The translations under genes were made by a program, and so were the position numbers. Below, one piece after another: positions 20,395-30,725 of a DNA stretch of 64,000 nt. This DNA is from Rhizobium cauense. Lineage in GTDB: Bacteria > Pseudomonadota > Alphaproteobacteria > Rhizobiales > Rhizobiaceae. The notes under the pieces are model-generated. The model ran no database searches. It worked only from the letters and a program-made list of their open reading frames with translations, and was not told the origin of the DNA. The stretch covers positions 248,001-312,000 of the forward strand of contig NZ_JAEUAT010000001.1 in assembly GCF_019511525.1 (NCBI RefSeq), in the 5' to 3' direction. Position 1 is the stretch's first letter. Every line of letters begins with the position of its first letter.

Positions 20395-21054
20395 ATGATC
20401 ATACTGGCGCTCGACACCGCAGGTGTAGATTGCGCTGCCGCTCTCTATGACAGCGGCAGGGATACGATGCTGGGGGAGGCATCGGACATGATCGGCAAGG
20501 GGCATGCTGAGCATCTGATGGGGATCGTCGACCGCGTGCTGGATCAGGCGGGCTTGACTCTCTCGGACGTCGACCGCATTGCCGTCACCGTTGGCCCCGG
20601 CTCGTTTACCGGCATTCGCGTCGGTGTTGCCGCTGCGCGCGGCTTTGCGCTGTCGCTTGGAGTTCCGGCCGTCGGCATCACGACGCTTGCAGTGATGGCC
20701 GAAGCACAGCGACTGAAGACGCCGGGGTCTCCGGTGCTCGCCGCCATGGATGCCAAGCGAAACGAGGTTTATCTGCAGGCCTTCAGCGCGGATGGAGAGC
20801 CGCTCGATGAGCCGCGCGCTGTCACCGTCGAGGAAGCGCAGGCAATCGCTGCGGCTTTCAAAGGCGAAATCACGGGTTCGGCGACGCCGCTCCTGAAGCC
20901 CGATGTAACCGGCGATCAGGCCAACCAATTCCCGATTTCCATCGTGGCGCGCCTTGCCGCAGCCGCCGATCCCTCTTCCGGAAAGCCGAAGCCCCTCTAT
21001 CTGCGCGGACCCGACGCCAAGCCGCAGGCCGGGTTTGCGATTGCGCGAGTATGA
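20395..21054 (+). CDS. tsaB: tRNA threonylcarbamoyladenosine biosynthesis protein TsaB
   Basis: Partner of TsaD in making the t6A base of ANN-decoding tRNAs; 219 residues. The N-terminal block MIILALDTAGVDCAAALYD and the central VTVGPGSFTGIRVGVAAARGFAL are diagnostic of the TsaB/YeaZ family. The frame is open further upstream to 20353, but the ATG at 20395 gives the usual start. The stop overlaps the rimI start as ATGA, the common tsaB-rimI arrangement. Confidence 0.92.
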   Translation: MIILALDTAGVDCAAALYDSGRDTMLGEASDMIGKGHAEHLMGIVDRVLDQAGLTLSDVDRIAVTVGPGSFTGIRVGVAAARGFALSLGVPAVGITTLAVMAEAQRLKTPGSPVLAAMDAKRNEVYLQAFSADGEPLDEPRAVTVEEAQAIAAAFKGEITGSATPLLKPDVTGDQANQFPISIVARLAAAADPSSGKPKPLYLRGPDAKPQAGFAIARV

Positions 21055-21551
21055 CCATGCTGGAATCCTATCTGACGCTGAAGCCGGAATTCGAGATCGT
21101 CGCCATGGACGCCGACGATTGCCCCGCCGTCGCCACCCTGCACGGTGAACGTTTCGCCCGCCCATGGGGGGATGGCGAGTTCTACAGCCTGCTGACCCAG
21201 GACAATGTGTTTGGCTTTGTCGCCCGCCAGACCAACGCATTTCTCAAGAAGCCGCTCCCGGGCTTCGTTCTCGCGCGCCAGGTTGCGGGCGAGGCGGAAA
21301 TCTTGACGATCGCCGTGCAGACCAAGGTCGCGCGTGCCGGCCTCGGCTGGCGGCTGATGCAGGCGGCGATGCGCGAAGCGAAGCTGCGCGGCGGCGAAAG
21401 CATCTTCCTCGAAGTTGATGGTGGCAATGCGGCCGCGCTCGGTCTCTACCACAAGCTCGGCTTCGAGAAAGTCGGAGAACGACGGGGATACTACAAGGAC
21501 GCAAACGGCGCAGTTTCCACAGCGCTTGTCATGAAGCGCGTTCTTCGCTAG
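21051..21551 (+). CDS. rimI: Ribosomal-protein-alanine N-acetyltransferase RimI-like (GNAT)
   Basis: Predicted to acetylate the N-terminal residue of ribosomal protein S18 or other proteins, using acetyl-CoA. The 166-residue GNAT fold shows motif A as LTIAVQTKVARAGLGWRLMQAAM (a variant of R/Q-x-x-G-x-G/A) and motif B as IFLEVDGGNAAALGLYHKLGFEKVGERRGYY, characteristic of RimI. It is translationally coupled to tsaB through a 4-base overlap. ATG codons at 21051 and 21057 are both possible starts. Confidence 0.88.
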   Translation: MTMLESYLTLKPEFEIVAMDADDCPAVATLHGERFARPWGDGEFYSLLTQDNVFGFVARQTNAFLKKPLPGFVLARQVAGEAEILTIAVQTKVARAGLGWRLMQAAMREAKLRGGESIFLEVDGGNAAALGLYHKLGFEKVGERRGYYKDANGAVSTALVMKRVLR

Positions 21552-21588
21552 TTCCGTTGCTCAAACGTTGACTATCGGAAGGCAGCCC

Positions 21589-22017
21589 ATGACTGACGTC
21601 GCCAAGACCCTTGAGGAGCTTTGCGCTGAACGCGGCATGCGCATGACCGAGCAGCGCCGGGTCATTGCGCGCATTCTCGAGGAATCCGAGGATCATCCTG
21701 ACGTCGAGGAACTCTACCGCCGTTCGGTGAAGGTCGACGCGAAGATCTCGATCTCCACTGTGTACCGCACGGTGAAGCTTTTCGAAGATGCCGGCATCAT
21801 TGCCCGCCACGACTTCCGAGACGGGCGCTCCCGCTACGAGACAGTCCCGGAAGAGCATCACGACCATCTCATCGATCTGAAGTCCGGCGTCGTCATCGAG
21901 TTTCGATCGCCCGAGATCGAAGCGCTGCAGGAGCGTATCGCCCGTGAACACGGTTTCAAGCTGGTCGACCACCGGCTGGAGCTCTACGGCATCCCGCTCA
22001 AGAAGGACGAGCGCTGA
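21589..22017 (+). CDS. fur: Fur-family metalloregulator (rhizobial Fur/Mur type)
   Basis: A 142-residue metal-dependent repressor. The winged-helix domain (about 1-80, with RMTEQRRVIARILE and ISISTVYRTVKLFEDAGII) is followed by a dimerisation domain with the metal-binding EEHHDHLIDLKSG. The sequence closely resembles the R. leguminosarum protein annotated Fur, shown to act mainly as a manganese-responsive regulator (Mur), so Mn2+ control of Mn uptake is the likeliest role. The ATG at 21589 follows GGAAGG; a TTG in the same frame at 21568 is less likely. No Cys zinc-site pair (CxxC) is seen. Confidence 0.9.
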   Translation: MTDVAKTLEELCAERGMRMTEQRRVIARILEESEDHPDVEELYRRSVKVDAKISISTVYRTVKLFEDAGIIARHDFRDGRSRYETVPEEHHDHLIDLKSGVVIEFRSPEIEALQERIAREHGFKLVDHRLELYGIPLKKDER

Positions 22018-22046
22018 GGCATGAACGCGGGCGTGGAGTCTTCGAT

Positions 22047-22844
22047 TTGATCGCCTGGCTGCGCGTCGCCCTCGCCGGCATTGTCATCGCCATCGTCAGC
22101 ATTCTGCTCATTCCCTGGCAGCTCCTGGCGCTGCGCTTCGACTGGAAGCTGCGACGCTGGCTGCCGCGCATCTGGCATCGGATCATCTGCTTCTGTCTCG
22201 GCATTCGCATCCGCGTCCATGGTACGATGGAGACGCACCGGCCGCTGATGCTCTGCGCCAACCATTCCTCGTGGATGGACATCATGGTGCTGTCGGCTGT
22301 CGCCGATGTCGCGTTCATCGCCAAGATCGAGGTTCGCGACTGGCCGATCTTCGGCACGCTGGCGAAACTGCAGAAGAGCGTTTTCGTCGTGCGGGAAGAG
22401 AAGCGCAAGACTGGCCACCAGGCCAACGAGATTGCAACCCGCATGGCGGACGGCGAGATCGTCGTCTTGTTTCCGGAAGGAACGACCTCCGACGGGAACC
22501 GCCTCCTGGAGGTCAAGTCCTCGCTGTTCGGCGCGGCCGCAATGGCGGTCCCGGCCTCCCCTACTGGCGCCGTCGTGGTCCAGCCGGTCGCCGTCGCCTA
22601 CACCGGCATCCATGGCCTGCCGATGGGGCGCTATCACCGCCCGCTCGCCTCGTGGCCCGGCGATGTGGAAATGTTCCCGCATCTGAAAGACATGTTGCGA
22701 TGCGGCGCCTTCGAGGTGGACGTCTGTTTCGGCGAGGCGGTCGAATACCGCGCCGACAGCAACCGCAAGGACGTCAGCGCGACGATTGCACGACGTATCC
22801 GCGCCATGCTTGGCGCAACACTGCGCGGCCAGAAAGCCGTCTAA
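22047..22844 (+). CDS. olsA: Lyso-ornithine lipid O-acyltransferase (PlsC-like)
   Basis: Second enzyme of ornithine-lipid synthesis, adding a fatty acid from acyl-ACP to the hydroxyl of lyso-ornithine lipid; some homologues also make phosphatidic acid. The 265-residue protein has an N-terminal membrane segment (about 5-28), the catalytic His-x4-Asp motif in NHSSWMD (near 74-79) and the FPEGTTSDGNRLL motif (near 150). The start is a TTG; no in-frame ATG fits. The order fur-olsA-miaB matches the Sinorhizobium olsA locus, and olsB is in the same window at 4776. Confidence 0.85.
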   Translation: MIAWLRVALAGIVIAIVSILLIPWQLLALRFDWKLRRWLPRIWHRIICFCLGIRIRVHGTMETHRPLMLCANHSSWMDIMVLSAVADVAFIAKIEVRDWPIFGTLAKLQKSVFVVREEKRKTGHQANEIATRMADGEIVVLFPEGTTSDGNRLLEVKSSLFGAAAMAVPASPTGAVVVQPVAVAYTGIHGLPMGRYHRPLASWPGDVEMFPHLKDMLRCGAFEVDVCFGEAVEYRADSNRKDVSATIARRIRAMLGATLRGQKAV

Positions 22845-22892
22845 GGCAAGATTTTCTTTTCTCGCGCAGCAAAAACCACTAAATAGCCGGCC

Positions 22893-24317
22893 ATGACCCA
22901 GGACAGCGCCCTTCTTCAGGCCCCGGAGACCGATCTCCGCGATGGCAGCAACAGCCGCAAGGTATTTATCAAGACCTATGGCTGTCAGATGAACGTTTAT
23001 GACTCGACCCGCATGAGCGACGCCCTCGCCCGTGACGGATACGAGCCGACTGACGTCATGGAAGAGGCCGACCTGGTTCTGCTGAATACCTGTCATATCC
23101 GTGAAAAGGCCGCCGAGAAGGTCTACTCGGCGCTCGGACGTTTGCGCGATATGAAGAAGGAGCGCAACAAGGAAGGCCGAGAATTCATGATCGGCGTCGC
23201 CGGCTGCGTGGCACAGGCGGAAGGCGAGGAAATCCTGCGCCGGGCACCAGCCGTGGACGTCGTCATCGGGCCGCAGACCTATCATCGACTGCCGGAGGCC
23301 CTGCGCAAGGCGAAGGAAGGACAGCGGATCGTCGACACGGAATATGCGCTCGAAGACAAGTTCGAGCATCTGCCGATCGCCGAAGCCAAGAAAATCCGCT
23401 CGCGCGGCGTAACCTCGTTCCTCACCGTGCAGGAAGGCTGCGACAAGTTCTGCACCTTCTGTGTCGTGCCCTACACGCGCGGCTCGGAAGTGTCGCGGCC
23501 TGTCAGCCAGATCGTCGAGGAAGCGCAGAAGTTGGTCGAAGGCGGCGTGCGCGAAATCACGCTGCTCGGCCAGAACGTCAACGCCTGGCACGGTGTCGGC
23601 CCGAATGGCCAGGAATGGACCCTCGGCGACCTGCTCTATCGGCTGGCAGAAATCCCCGGGCTTGCGCGTCTGCGCTACACCACCAGCCATCCGCGCGACA
23701 TGGACGACCGCCTGATCGAGGCGCATCGGGACCTACGCGCGCTGATGCCTTACCTCCATCTTCCGGTGCAGGCTGGTTCCGACCGCATCCTGAAGGCAAT
23801 GAACCGGCGCCATACGGCCGCCGAATATCTGACCCTGATCGAGCGCATCCGTGCTGCCCGTCCCGACATCGCCCTGTCCGGCGACTTCATTGTCGGCTTT
23901 CCAGGGGAGACAGACCAGGATTTTGAAGATACACTGCGTCTGGTGGAGGAAGTGCGCTATGCGCAGGCTTTCTCCTTCAAGTACTCGACACGGCCGGGCA
24001 CGCCCGGTGCGGAACTGAAGGACCAGGTGCCGGAAGAGATCAAGGCAGAACGGCTGGAACGCCTGCAGGCGCTTCTCTTGAGGCAGCAGCAGGAATTTGC
24101 CGAATCCTGTGTCGGGAAAACCATCGAACTGTTGCTTGAAAAGCCCGGTCGCATGTCTCAACAACTTATCGGGCGTTCTCCCTGGCTTCAGTCTGTGAAT
24201 GTTGATGCAAAGGCATCGCAAATCGGTGACATTATTAATGTGCGAATCACCGGAACCGGAACCAACAGCCTGTTTGCCGAGATTGCAAAGGCTGAGGTCC
24301 TAACCCAAGGAGCCTGA
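22893..24317 (+). CDS. miaB: tRNA-2-methylthio-N6-isopentenyladenosine synthase
   Basis: Radical-SAM enzyme that adds a methylthio group to i6A37 of tRNAs; 474 residues. The N-terminal UPF0004 domain ([37 protein letters not shown]) supplies three Cys for the auxiliary cluster. The radical-SAM motif CDKFCTFC (Cys-x3-Cys-x2-Cys) is near residue 185, and a C-terminal TRAM domain ends the protein. It belongs to the run with olsA upstream and phoH 4 bases downstream. Confidence 0.95.
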   Translation: MTQDSALLQAPETDLRDGSNSRKVFIKTYGCQMNVYDSTRMSDALARDGYEPTDVMEEADLVLLNTCHIREKAAEKVYSALGRLRDMKKERNKEGREFMIGVAGCVAQAEGEEILRRAPAVDVVIGPQTYHRLPEALRKAKEGQRIVDTEYALEDKFEHLPIAEAKKIRSRGVTSFLTVQEGCDKFCTFCVVPYTRGSEVSRPVSQIVEEAQKLVEGGVREITLLGQNVNAWHGVGPNGQEWTLGDLLYRLAEIPGLARLRYTTSHPRDMDDRLIEAHRDLRALMPYLHLPVQAGSDRILKAMNRRHTAAEYLTLIERIRAARPDIALSGDFIVGFPGETDQDFEDTLRLVEEVRYAQAFSFKYSTRPGTPGAELKDQVPEEIKAERLERLQALLLRQQQEFAESCVGKTIELLLEKPGRMSQQLIGRSPWLQSVNVDAKASQIGDIINVRITGTGTNSLFAEIAKAEVLTQGA

Positions 24318-24321
24318 CCGC

Positions 24322-25374
24322 TTGAACGGACAAGAATTGGTTTCTTCTTCACCGCGCCACCCACGCATTGCGAGCGACGCCAATCACTTTATTCTGACGT
24401 TCGAGAACAATCGGTTCGCCAGCGAATTGTTCGGTCAGTTTGACCAGAACCTCAAGCTCCTTGAAGAACGTCTACACATCGACGCTCGAGCGCGGGGCAA
24501 TTCCGTCGTTATTTCAGGAGATATCGTCGCCACCAACCAAGCGCGGCGTACGCTCGATTACCTCTATGAGAAACTCCAGAAAGGCGGCAGCGTGGAGCGA
24601 TCCGACGTTGAAGGCGCGATCCGCATGGCGGTCGCCGCCGACGATCAACTGAGCCTGCCGACGATGGAGAAGAAGGCCAAGCTGACCATGGCCCAGGTGT
24701 CCACGCGCAAGAAAACCATCGTTGCACGCACGCCGACCCAGGATGCCTATCTGCGGGCACTGGAGCGCGCTGAGCTCGTGTTCGGCTGTGGTCCGGCCGG
24801 TACCGGCAAGACCTATCTCGCCGTCGCCCATGCCGCCCAGCTTCTGGAACGCGGCGTCGTCGAGAAGATCATTCTTTCGCGGCCGGCCGTCGAAGCCGGT
24901 GAGCGTCTCGGCTTCCTGCCGGGCGACATGAAGGAAAAGGTCGATCCTTATCTCCGCCCACTCTATGACGCACTCTACGACATGATGCCGGCCGACAAGG
25001 TCGACCGCGCCATCACCGCCGGCGTCATCGAGATCGCGCCGCTGGCCTTCATGCGCGGCCGCACGCTCGCCAACGCCGCCGTCATCCTCGACGAAGCGCA
25101 GAACACCACCTCGATGCAGATGAAGATGTTCCTGACGCGTCTCGGCGAGAATTCGCGGATGATCGTGACCGGGGACCCGAGCCAGATCGACTTGCCACGG
25201 GGCGTCAAGTCCGGTCTCGTGGAGGCTCTGCAATTGCTGAACGGCGTCGAGGGCATCTCGATTGTCCGCTTCAAGGATACGGACGTTGTGCGCCATCCGC
25301 TCGTCGGGCGCATTGTCAGGGCCTACGATTCCACCTATGCAACGGATACCGAAGAGGATAACCGGCAGGGTTAA
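24322..25374 (+). CDS. phoH: PhoH-family ATPase
   Basis: Cytoplasmic ATPase linked to RNA metabolism, commonly encoded next to ybeY as here. The 350-residue protein has an N-terminal KH-like region and the PhoH domain with Walker [16 protein letters not shown] (near 155), [13 protein letters not shown], and Walker [12 protein letters not shown] (near 255), then [13 protein letters not shown]. The start is a TTG at 24322 supported by AAGGAG eight bases upstream; no upstream ATG fits. The stop overlaps the ybeY start by one base (TAATG). Confidence 0.92.
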   Translation: MNGQELVSSSPRHPRIASDANHFILTFENNRFASELFGQFDQNLKLLEERLHIDARARGNSVVISGDIVATNQARRTLDYLYEKLQKGGSVERSDVEGAIRMAVAADDQLSLPTMEKKAKLTMAQVSTRKKTIVARTPTQDAYLRALERAELVFGCGPAGTGKTYLAVAHAAQLLERGVVEKIILSRPAVEAGERLGFLPGDMKEKVDPYLRPLYDALYDMMPADKVDRAITAGVIEIAPLAFMRGRTLANAAVILDEAQNTTSMQMKMFLTRLGENSRMIVTGDPSQIDLPRGVKSGLVEALQLLNGVEGISIVRFKDTDVVRHPLVGRIVRAYDSTYATDTEEDNRQG

Positions 25375-25889
25375 TGGCGGAACTCGATATCCAGATCAGC
25401 ATCGAGGAGGGCAACTGGCCCTCCGAAGAGGCGTTGCATGCATTGGCGGATCGCGTACTCGAAGCGGCGGCAGCCTATCTTCGCGAGAGCGAGAAGCAGC
25501 CCTTTCCCAAGATGATACCCGAAGTCTCGCTGGTCTTTACCGACGATGCCTCGATCCAGGACATCAATGCGGAATGGCGCGGCAAGGACAAGCCCACCAA
25601 CGTGCTTTCGTTTCCCGCCTTCCCGGTAAAGCCAGGAAAGGTGCCGGGGCCAATGTTGGGCGACATCATCATCGCGAGAGAGACAGTCGAGCGGGAAGCA
25701 ATTGAGCTCGAGAAGAACTTTGATGACCATCTGACGCATCTGATGGTACATGGTTTCTTGCATCTCTTCGGTTACGATCATAATAATGATGCTGAAGCCG
25801 AGATAATGGAGGGGCTCGAGACTCGCATTTTGGCGGTACTCGGCCTATCTGACCCTTACGAGGGTCAAGACCTTAAAATGGAACCATGA
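25374..25889 (+). CDS. ybeY: Endoribonuclease YbeY
   Basis: Single-strand-specific RNase involved in rRNA maturation, ribosome quality control and, in rhizobia, small-RNA-linked phenotypes. The 171-residue protein carries the zinc motif [11 protein letters not shown] (His-x3-His-x5-His) near residue 125 and the upstream block [10 protein letters not shown]. It is coupled to phoH upstream (one-base overlap) and to the CorC-like gene downstream (ATGA overlap). Confidence 0.93.
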   Translation: MAELDIQISIEEGNWPSEEALHALADRVLEAAAAYLRESEKQPFPKMIPEVSLVFTDDASIQDINAEWRGKDKPTNVLSFPAFPVKPGKVPGPMLGDIIIARETVEREAIELEKNFDDHLTHLMVHGFLHLFGYDHNNDAEAEIMEGLETRILAVLGLSDPYEGQDLKMEP

Positions 25890-27037
25890 GCGACTTTACG
25901 ACGAGACCGGCCGCAGAGGCCAAGGACGCCGACCAATCCTCCTCCTCCGACGAGGGTGGCAGTAGTAGTAGGCAGTCCGGACGATCCCAATCCTTCTGGT
26001 CGCGCGCAGCGCGTATCCTGAGACCACAGCAAGGTTCCCGCCTTCGTGAGGACATCGCCGATGCGTTGATGACCGACGCGGCCGACGGCGACGTCTTTTC
26101 GCCCGACGAACGGGCGATGTTGCACAACATCCTTCGCTTCCGCGAAGTACGCGTTGCCGATGTCATGGTGCCGCGCGCCGATATTGAGGCAGTCGATCAG
26201 AACATCACCATCGGCGAACTGATGATCCTGTTCGAGGAATCCGGTCGCTCGCGGATGCCGGTCTATGCGGATACGCTCGATGATCCGCGTGGCATGGTGC
26301 ATATCCGTGATCTGCTGTCCTATGTTGCCAAGCAGGCGCGCAACAAGCGCCGCGGCAGCACAAAGTCGCTCAAGCCGACCGAGCCATTGGTCGAGGTTTC
26401 GCCAGAGCATCTGCAGAAGCCGACGCGTTCGGCCAAGCCCAATTTCGACCTCAGCCGCGTTGACCTGCAAAAGACGCTGTCTGAGGCGGGTATCATCCGC
26501 AAGATCCTCTTCGTGCCGCCATCAATGCTTGCCTCGGATCTCCTCCGCCGGATGCAAGTGAACCGCACACAGATGGCGCTTGTCATCGACGAGTACGGCG
26601 GCACGGATGGACTGGCATCTCACGAAGACATCGTCGAGATGGTTGTCGGCGACATCGACGACGAGCACGACGATGAAGAAGTCATGTTCAAGCGCATTTC
26701 CGAAGACGTATTCGTCGCCGATGCCCGCGTTGAACTCGAGGAGATCGCCGAAGCAATCGGACCGGATTTCGACATCAGCGAGCAGGTCGACGAAGTCGAT
26801 ACGCTGGGCGGCCTGATTTTCTCCGAACTCGGGCGCATTCCCGTGCGCGGTGAGCTGGTCCAGGCCCTGCCCGGTTTCGAGTTCCACATTCTCGATGCCG
26901 ATCCTCGCCGCATCAAGCGTGTGAGGATTACCCGCAAGCGCCAGGCCATTCGTCGCCGCGTCAAGATCGACGGCGATGGCACGCCCGGTTCTGATCACGG
27001 CGAAGAGCGGCAAACCGAAGCCCCCACGACAAACTGA
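25886..27037 (+). CDS. CBS-pair CorC/HlyC-type protein
   Basis: A 383-residue soluble protein with a low-complexity Ser-rich N-terminus, a CBS-domain pair (about 90-260; [37 protein letters not shown] and the second CBS ending in [28 protein letters not shown]) and a C-terminal CorC/HlyC transporter-associated domain (about 275-355). Members of the family are implicated in Mg/Co efflux, and the ybeY-corC-lnt order is widely conserved. Older annotations call it haemolysin; no haemolytic function is implied. Confidence 0.88.
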   Translation: MSDFTTRPAAEAKDADQSSSSDEGGSSSRQSGRSQSFWSRAARILRPQQGSRLREDIADALMTDAADGDVFSPDERAMLHNILRFREVRVADVMVPRADIEAVDQNITIGELMILFEESGRSRMPVYADTLDDPRGMVHIRDLLSYVAKQARNKRRGSTKSLKPTEPLVEVSPEHLQKPTRSAKPNFDLSRVDLQKTLSEAGIIRKILFVPPSMLASDLLRRMQVNRTQMALVIDEYGGTDGLASHEDIVEMVVGDIDDEHDDEEVMFKRISEDVFVADARVELEEIAEAIGPDFDISEQVDEVDTLGGLIFSELGRIPVRGELVQALPGFEFHILDADPRRIKRVRITRKRQAIRRRVKIDGDGTPGSDHGEERQTEAPTTN

Positions 27038-27114
27038 TCGCTGCGAAGCACGACAAACGGCGGCTTTTTTGAAAGACTGCGGACGGGTTGATTCGCAGCT
27101 TGATGGGAGTGCGC

Positions 27115-28716
27115 ATGGAGCGGCTTGCGGACAGGGTGATCCTGGCCTGGGGTTTCAAGAGGGCAGTGCTTGCCATCCTTGCCGGGGCGATCGGCGTGCT
27201 GGCCTTGCCGCCATTCGGCTTCTTCGCCGCCATGTTCGTGTCGTTCACGCTGCTCGTCTGGCTGATCGATGGTGCCGCCGCCGCTCCTGAAAGCGGCCTT
27301 ATCGGGCGGCTGTGGCCATCCTTTGCCACAGGCTGGCTCTTCGGCTTCGGCTACTTCGTCGCCGGTCTATGGTGGCTCGGGAGTGCCCTGATGGTCGATG
27401 CGGAGGCCTTTGCATGGGCACTGCCGCTGGCGATCTTCGGACTGCCTGCGGTTCTGGCTATTTTCTACGGCGTTGCCGCCGCTCTGGCGCGGACGCTCTG
27501 GTCCGATGGCATGGGACGGATTGCAGCGCTCGCGGCAAGCTTCGGATTGCTGGAGTGGCTGCGGAGCGTTCTCTTTACAGGCTTTCCCTGGAACGCTGTC
27601 GGCTACGGGATGACACCCGTACCCCTGATGATGCAATCGGCGCATGTCATCGGCATCATGGGCATCACCGCCCTTTCGGTCTTCATCTTTGCCGCGCCTG
27701 CACTTCTTGGCACCCGGCAGGGCGCAAAACCCGGCCTCGCCCTGGCTGCCCTCCTCTTTGCCTCGCATGTGGGCTATGGTGCTTATACCCTCTATGGCCC
27801 GCAGGGGGCTCCTGCCTCCAATACCCCAAGCCCAGTCATCCGCCTCGTCCAGCCGATGATCGAGCAGACAGCGAAAATGGACACCGACGGCGATCGCGCC
27901 GCGATCTTCGAGAAGCACCTCAAGCTTTCCGTCGAACCGCCGAAGGACGGCGGGCGTAAACCGGATATCATCGTCTGGCCCGAGACAGCCATTCCCTTCA
28001 TCCTGACCGACAACCAGGATGCGCTTGCGCGGATCGCGGACACGCTGGATGACAACCAGATCCTGATTGCCGGTGCTGTTCGTGTGGAGGACATGGGACC
28101 TGGCAACCCGCCGCGCTACTACAACTCAATCTACGTCATCGATGGCCGGGGCCAGATCGTAGGAGCCGCCGACAAGGTACACCTGGTACCGTTCGGCGAG
28201 TACGTGCCGTTCGAGAGCATACTGGACGACTTCGGCATCCAAAATGTGGTCGAGATGCCCGGCGGCTTTTCGCCGGCCGCCACTCGCCAGTTGCTGACAT
28301 TGCCCGGTGGAACGAAGCTCTATCCCCTCGTCTGCTACGAGATCATCTTCCCCGACGAGATGACAGGCGACCTCGCTGCCGCCAACGCCATCCTCAACAT
28401 CACGAACGACGCCTGGTTCGGCGCAACGCCGGGGCCATATCAGCACTTCCAGCAGGCCAGGCTGCGTGCCGTGGAGACCGGGCTGCCGCTGATTCGTGAC
28501 GGCAACAGCGGCATTTCGGCGATCGTGAACGCCCACGGCGAGGTCATTGCCGGCCTCGGTCTCAACGAAACGGGCTTTGTCGACGCAACCATCGAGAGCT
28601 TCGGCGTGTCGCGCGATCCCGCACACCCGCGGCAAACTTACTTCTGGTTGATCGAATTACTTCTGTTTGCAATTGCGCTTGTTTCGCGCTTTGGTTTTGT
28701 TTTCAAGCAGAATTGA
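27115..28716 (+). CDS. lnt: Apolipoprotein N-acyltransferase
   Basis: Adds the third acyl chain to the N-terminal Cys of lipoproteins in the inner membrane. The 533-residue protein has several N-terminal membrane segments (about 15-205) and a nitrilase-like periplasmic domain with the catalytic triad: Glu in WPETAIPF (near 295), Lys in ADKVHLVPFGEY (near 353) and Cys in YPLVCYEIIFPD (near 405). The frame is open to a TTG at 27088; the ATG at 27115 (MERLADRVIL) is the better start. The Sinorhizobium orthologue is actA, needed for growth at low pH. praR/phrR follows. Confidence 0.92.
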   Translation: MERLADRVILAWGFKRAVLAILAGAIGVLALPPFGFFAAMFVSFTLLVWLIDGAAAAPESGLIGRLWPSFATGWLFGFGYFVAGLWWLGSALMVDAEAFAWALPLAIFGLPAVLAIFYGVAAALARTLWSDGMGRIAALAASFGLLEWLRSVLFTGFPWNAVGYGMTPVPLMMQSAHVIGIMGITALSVFIFAAPALLGTRQGAKPGLALAALLFASHVGYGAYTLYGPQGAPASNTPSPVIRLVQPMIEQTAKMDTDGDRAAIFEKHLKLSVEPPKDGGRKPDIIVWPETAIPFILTDNQDALARIADTLDDNQILIAGAVRVEDMGPGNPPRYYNSIYVIDGRGQIVGAADKVHLVPFGEYVPFESILDDFGIQNVVEMPGGFSPAATRQLLTLPGGTKLYPLVCYEIIFPDEMTGDLAAANAILNITNDAWFGATPGPYQHFQQARLRAVETGLPLIRDGNSGISAIVNAHGEVIAGLGLNETGFVDATIESFGVSRDPAHPRQTYFWLIELLLFAIALVSRFGFVFKQN

Positions 28717-28868
28717 CCGAAAACCCCTAAAATTGCATAGTGGTTGCGATCGGCGTTCTTAGCGTATGTTTCAAGGTGGCTAATAAAGACTTTGCAACGT
28801 GACGTTTTGGGGATGGGTTTGGGCATGCCGGTTTGAACAAGGTTGAAAATAATTGTTAGGGCAGGACC

Positions 28869-29288
28869 ATGATTGAAAACAAGAAACGGCCGAACCCGAT
28901 CGACATCCACGTTGGCAGTCGCATCCGTCTTCGCAGAACGATGCTTGGAATGAGCCAGGAAAAGTTGGGCGAAAGTCTCGGCATCACCTTCCAGCAGATA
29001 CAGAAATACGAAAAAGGCACCAACCGCGTCGGTGCCAGCCGTCTCCAGAACATCTCCAGCATTCTGAACGTTCCGGTTTCCTTCTTCTTTGAAGATGCGC
29101 CCGGCGAGCAGCCATCCGGGCTGTCGGGCATGGCGGAAACCTCCAGTTCCAACTACGTGGTCGACTTCCTCTCGTCCTCGGAAGGACTTCAGCTCAACCG
29201 TGCCTTTGTGAAGATCACCGACCCCAAGGTTCGCCGAAAGGTGGTCGAACTGGTGAAGGCGCTGGCTGCCGAAGCCGACACCGAATAA
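28869..29288 (+). CDS. praR: XRE-family transcriptional regulator (PraR/PhrR type)
   Basis: A 139-residue DNA-binding protein with an N-terminal Cro/C1 helix-turn-helix (about 15-75; RIRLRRTMLGMSQEKLGESLG and ITFQQIQKYEKGTNRV) and a short helical C-terminal region. In rhizobia this gene beside lnt/actA is the pH-regulated phrR, and its R. leguminosarum counterpart PraR represses quorum-sensing and surface/biofilm genes. I assign the name from sequence and location. The 150 bases upstream hold no gene; they may contain an autoregulatory site that I cannot define. Confidence 0.8.
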   Translation: MIENKKRPNPIDIHVGSRIRLRRTMLGMSQEKLGESLGITFQQIQKYEKGTNRVGASRLQNISSILNVPVSFFFEDAPGEQPSGLSGMAETSSSNYVVDFLSSSEGLQLNRAFVKITDPKVRRKVVELVKALAAEADTE

Positions 29289-29316
29289 TAGCCCTTGAAA
29301 ACTTGCAGCTAAAACG

Positions 29317-29347
29317 AAAGCGGTCGCAAAGGCCGCTTTTTGGCGTT
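29317..29347 (+). terminator. Rho-independent terminator after praR
   Basis: Perfect 7-bp stem AAAGCGG / CCGCTTT (29317-29323 with 29333-29339) with a 9-base loop, followed by TTTTTGGCGTTTTTT. It separates praR from metK. Confidence 0.8.
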
Positions 29348-29471
29348 TTTTGGGCATAATTTGCCACTTTGCCGCAGATATAAAGATATATTTATGTCCT
29401 TCTACGCTTGTTTTTCCCGCGCGAACTGAGTACCTACTACGCAGGTTTTATTCTTTGAGGGGAATCCCGAA

Positions 29472-30725
29472 ATGCGCGCCAATTATCTCTTCACCAGCGA
29501 GTCAGTTGCCGAAGGTCACCCGGACAAGGTGTGTGACCGTATCTCCGACGAGATCGTGGATCTGGTCTACCGCGAAGCGGCCAAGACCGGCGTCAACCCC
29601 TGGGGCGTGCGCATTGCCTGCGAAACACTGGCGACCACCAACCGTGTTGTGATCGCCGGCGAAGTTCGCCTGCCGCCGAGCCTGATGAAGAAGGACAAGG
29701 ACGGCAACGACGTCATCAACCCGTCGAAGTTCAAGGCTGCCGCCCGCCGCGCCATCAAGGACATCGGCTACGAACAGGACGGCTTCCACTGGAAGACGGC
29801 GAAGATCGACGTGCTCCTGCACTCACAGTCCGCAGATATCGCCCAGGGTGTCGACAATGCTGCCGACCAGCAGGGCGACGAAGGTGCCGGCGACCAGGGC
29901 ATCATGTTCGGTTACGCCTGCAAGGAAACGCCTGATCTCATGCCGGCGCCGATCTACTACTCCCACAAGATCCTGCAGCTGCTTGCTGCTGCCCGCAAGA
30001 AGGGCGATGGCGAAGTCGCAAAGCTCGGCCCGGATGCAAAGAGCCAGGTGACCGTGCGCTACGTCAACGGCAAGCCGGCCGAAGTCACGTCGATCGTTCT
30101 GTCCACACAGCATCTCGACGAGAGCTGGGATTCAAAGAAAGTTCGCGCCGTCGTCGAACCTTACATCCGCGAAGCCCTCGGCGACCTGCCGATCGCCAGC
30201 GATTGCAAGTGGTACATCAACCCGACCGGCAAGTTCGTCATCGGTGGTCCGGATGGTGACGCTGGCCTCACCGGCCGCAAGATCATCGTCGACACCTACG
30301 GCGGCGCTGCTCCGCACGGTGGCGGTGCGTTCTCCGGCAAGGACACGACCAAGGTTGACCGTTCGGCCGCCTACGCTGCCCGCTACCTCGCGAAGAACGT
30401 CGTTGCTGCTGGCCTCTCCGACCGTTGCACGATCCAGCTCTCCTATGCCATCGGCGTCGCACAGCCGCTGTCGATCTATGTCGACCTGCACGGCACCGGC
30501 AAGGGCGTGACGGAAGACCAGGTCGAGGCCGCGATCCGCAAGAACATGGACCTGTCGCCGACCGGCATCCGCCGTCACCTCGACCTCAACAAGCCGATCT
30601 ACGCAAAGACCTCCGCCTACGGCCACTTCGGCCGCAAGGCCGGCCGCGACGGCTCGTTCTCCTGGGAGCGCACCGACCTCGTCAAGGCGCTCAAGGAAGC
30701 CGTCAAGGTCAAGGAAGCAGCATGA
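29472..30725 (+). CDS. metK: S-adenosylmethionine synthetase
   Basis: Makes S-adenosylmethionine from methionine and ATP; 417 residues, with the longer alphaproteobacterial form. Signatures are [19 protein letters not shown] near the N-terminus, [12 protein letters not shown] (near 138) and GGGAFSGKD (near 280). The ATG at 29472 is preceded by GAGGGGA. I saw no known SAM riboswitch in the 183 bases upstream. Its stop overlaps the start of trmB, whose product consumes SAM. Confidence 0.96.
   Translation: MRANYLFTSESVAEGHPDKVCDRISDEIVDLVYREAAKTGVNPWGVRIACETLATTNRVVIAGEVRLPPSLMKKDKDGNDVINPSKFKAAARRAIKDIGYEQDGFHWKTAKIDVLLHSQSADIAQGVDNAADQQGDEGAGDQGIMFGYACKETPDLMPAPIYYSHKILQLLAAARKKGDGEVAKLGPDAKSQVTVRYVNGKPAEVTSIVLSTQHLDESWDSKKVRAVVEPYIREALGDLPIASDCKWYINPTGKFVIGGPDGDAGLTGRKIIVDTYGGAAPHGGGAFSGKDTTKVDRSAAYAARYLAKNVVAAGLSDRCTIQLSYAIGVAQPLSIYVDLHGTGKGVTEDQVEAAIRKNMDLSPTGIRRHLDLNKPIYAKTSAYGHFGRKAGRDGSFSWERTDLVKALKEAVKVKEAA

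Noticed and set aside
21984..23726. 580-residue minus-strand frame opposite fur, olsA and miaB
   Set aside because: It spans three well-supported genes on the other strand and shows no motif.
29289..29471. SAM riboswitch upstream of metK
   Set aside because: The region holds the praR terminator and an AT-rich promoter-like stretch, but not the conserved SAM-I or SAM-II sequence blocks.
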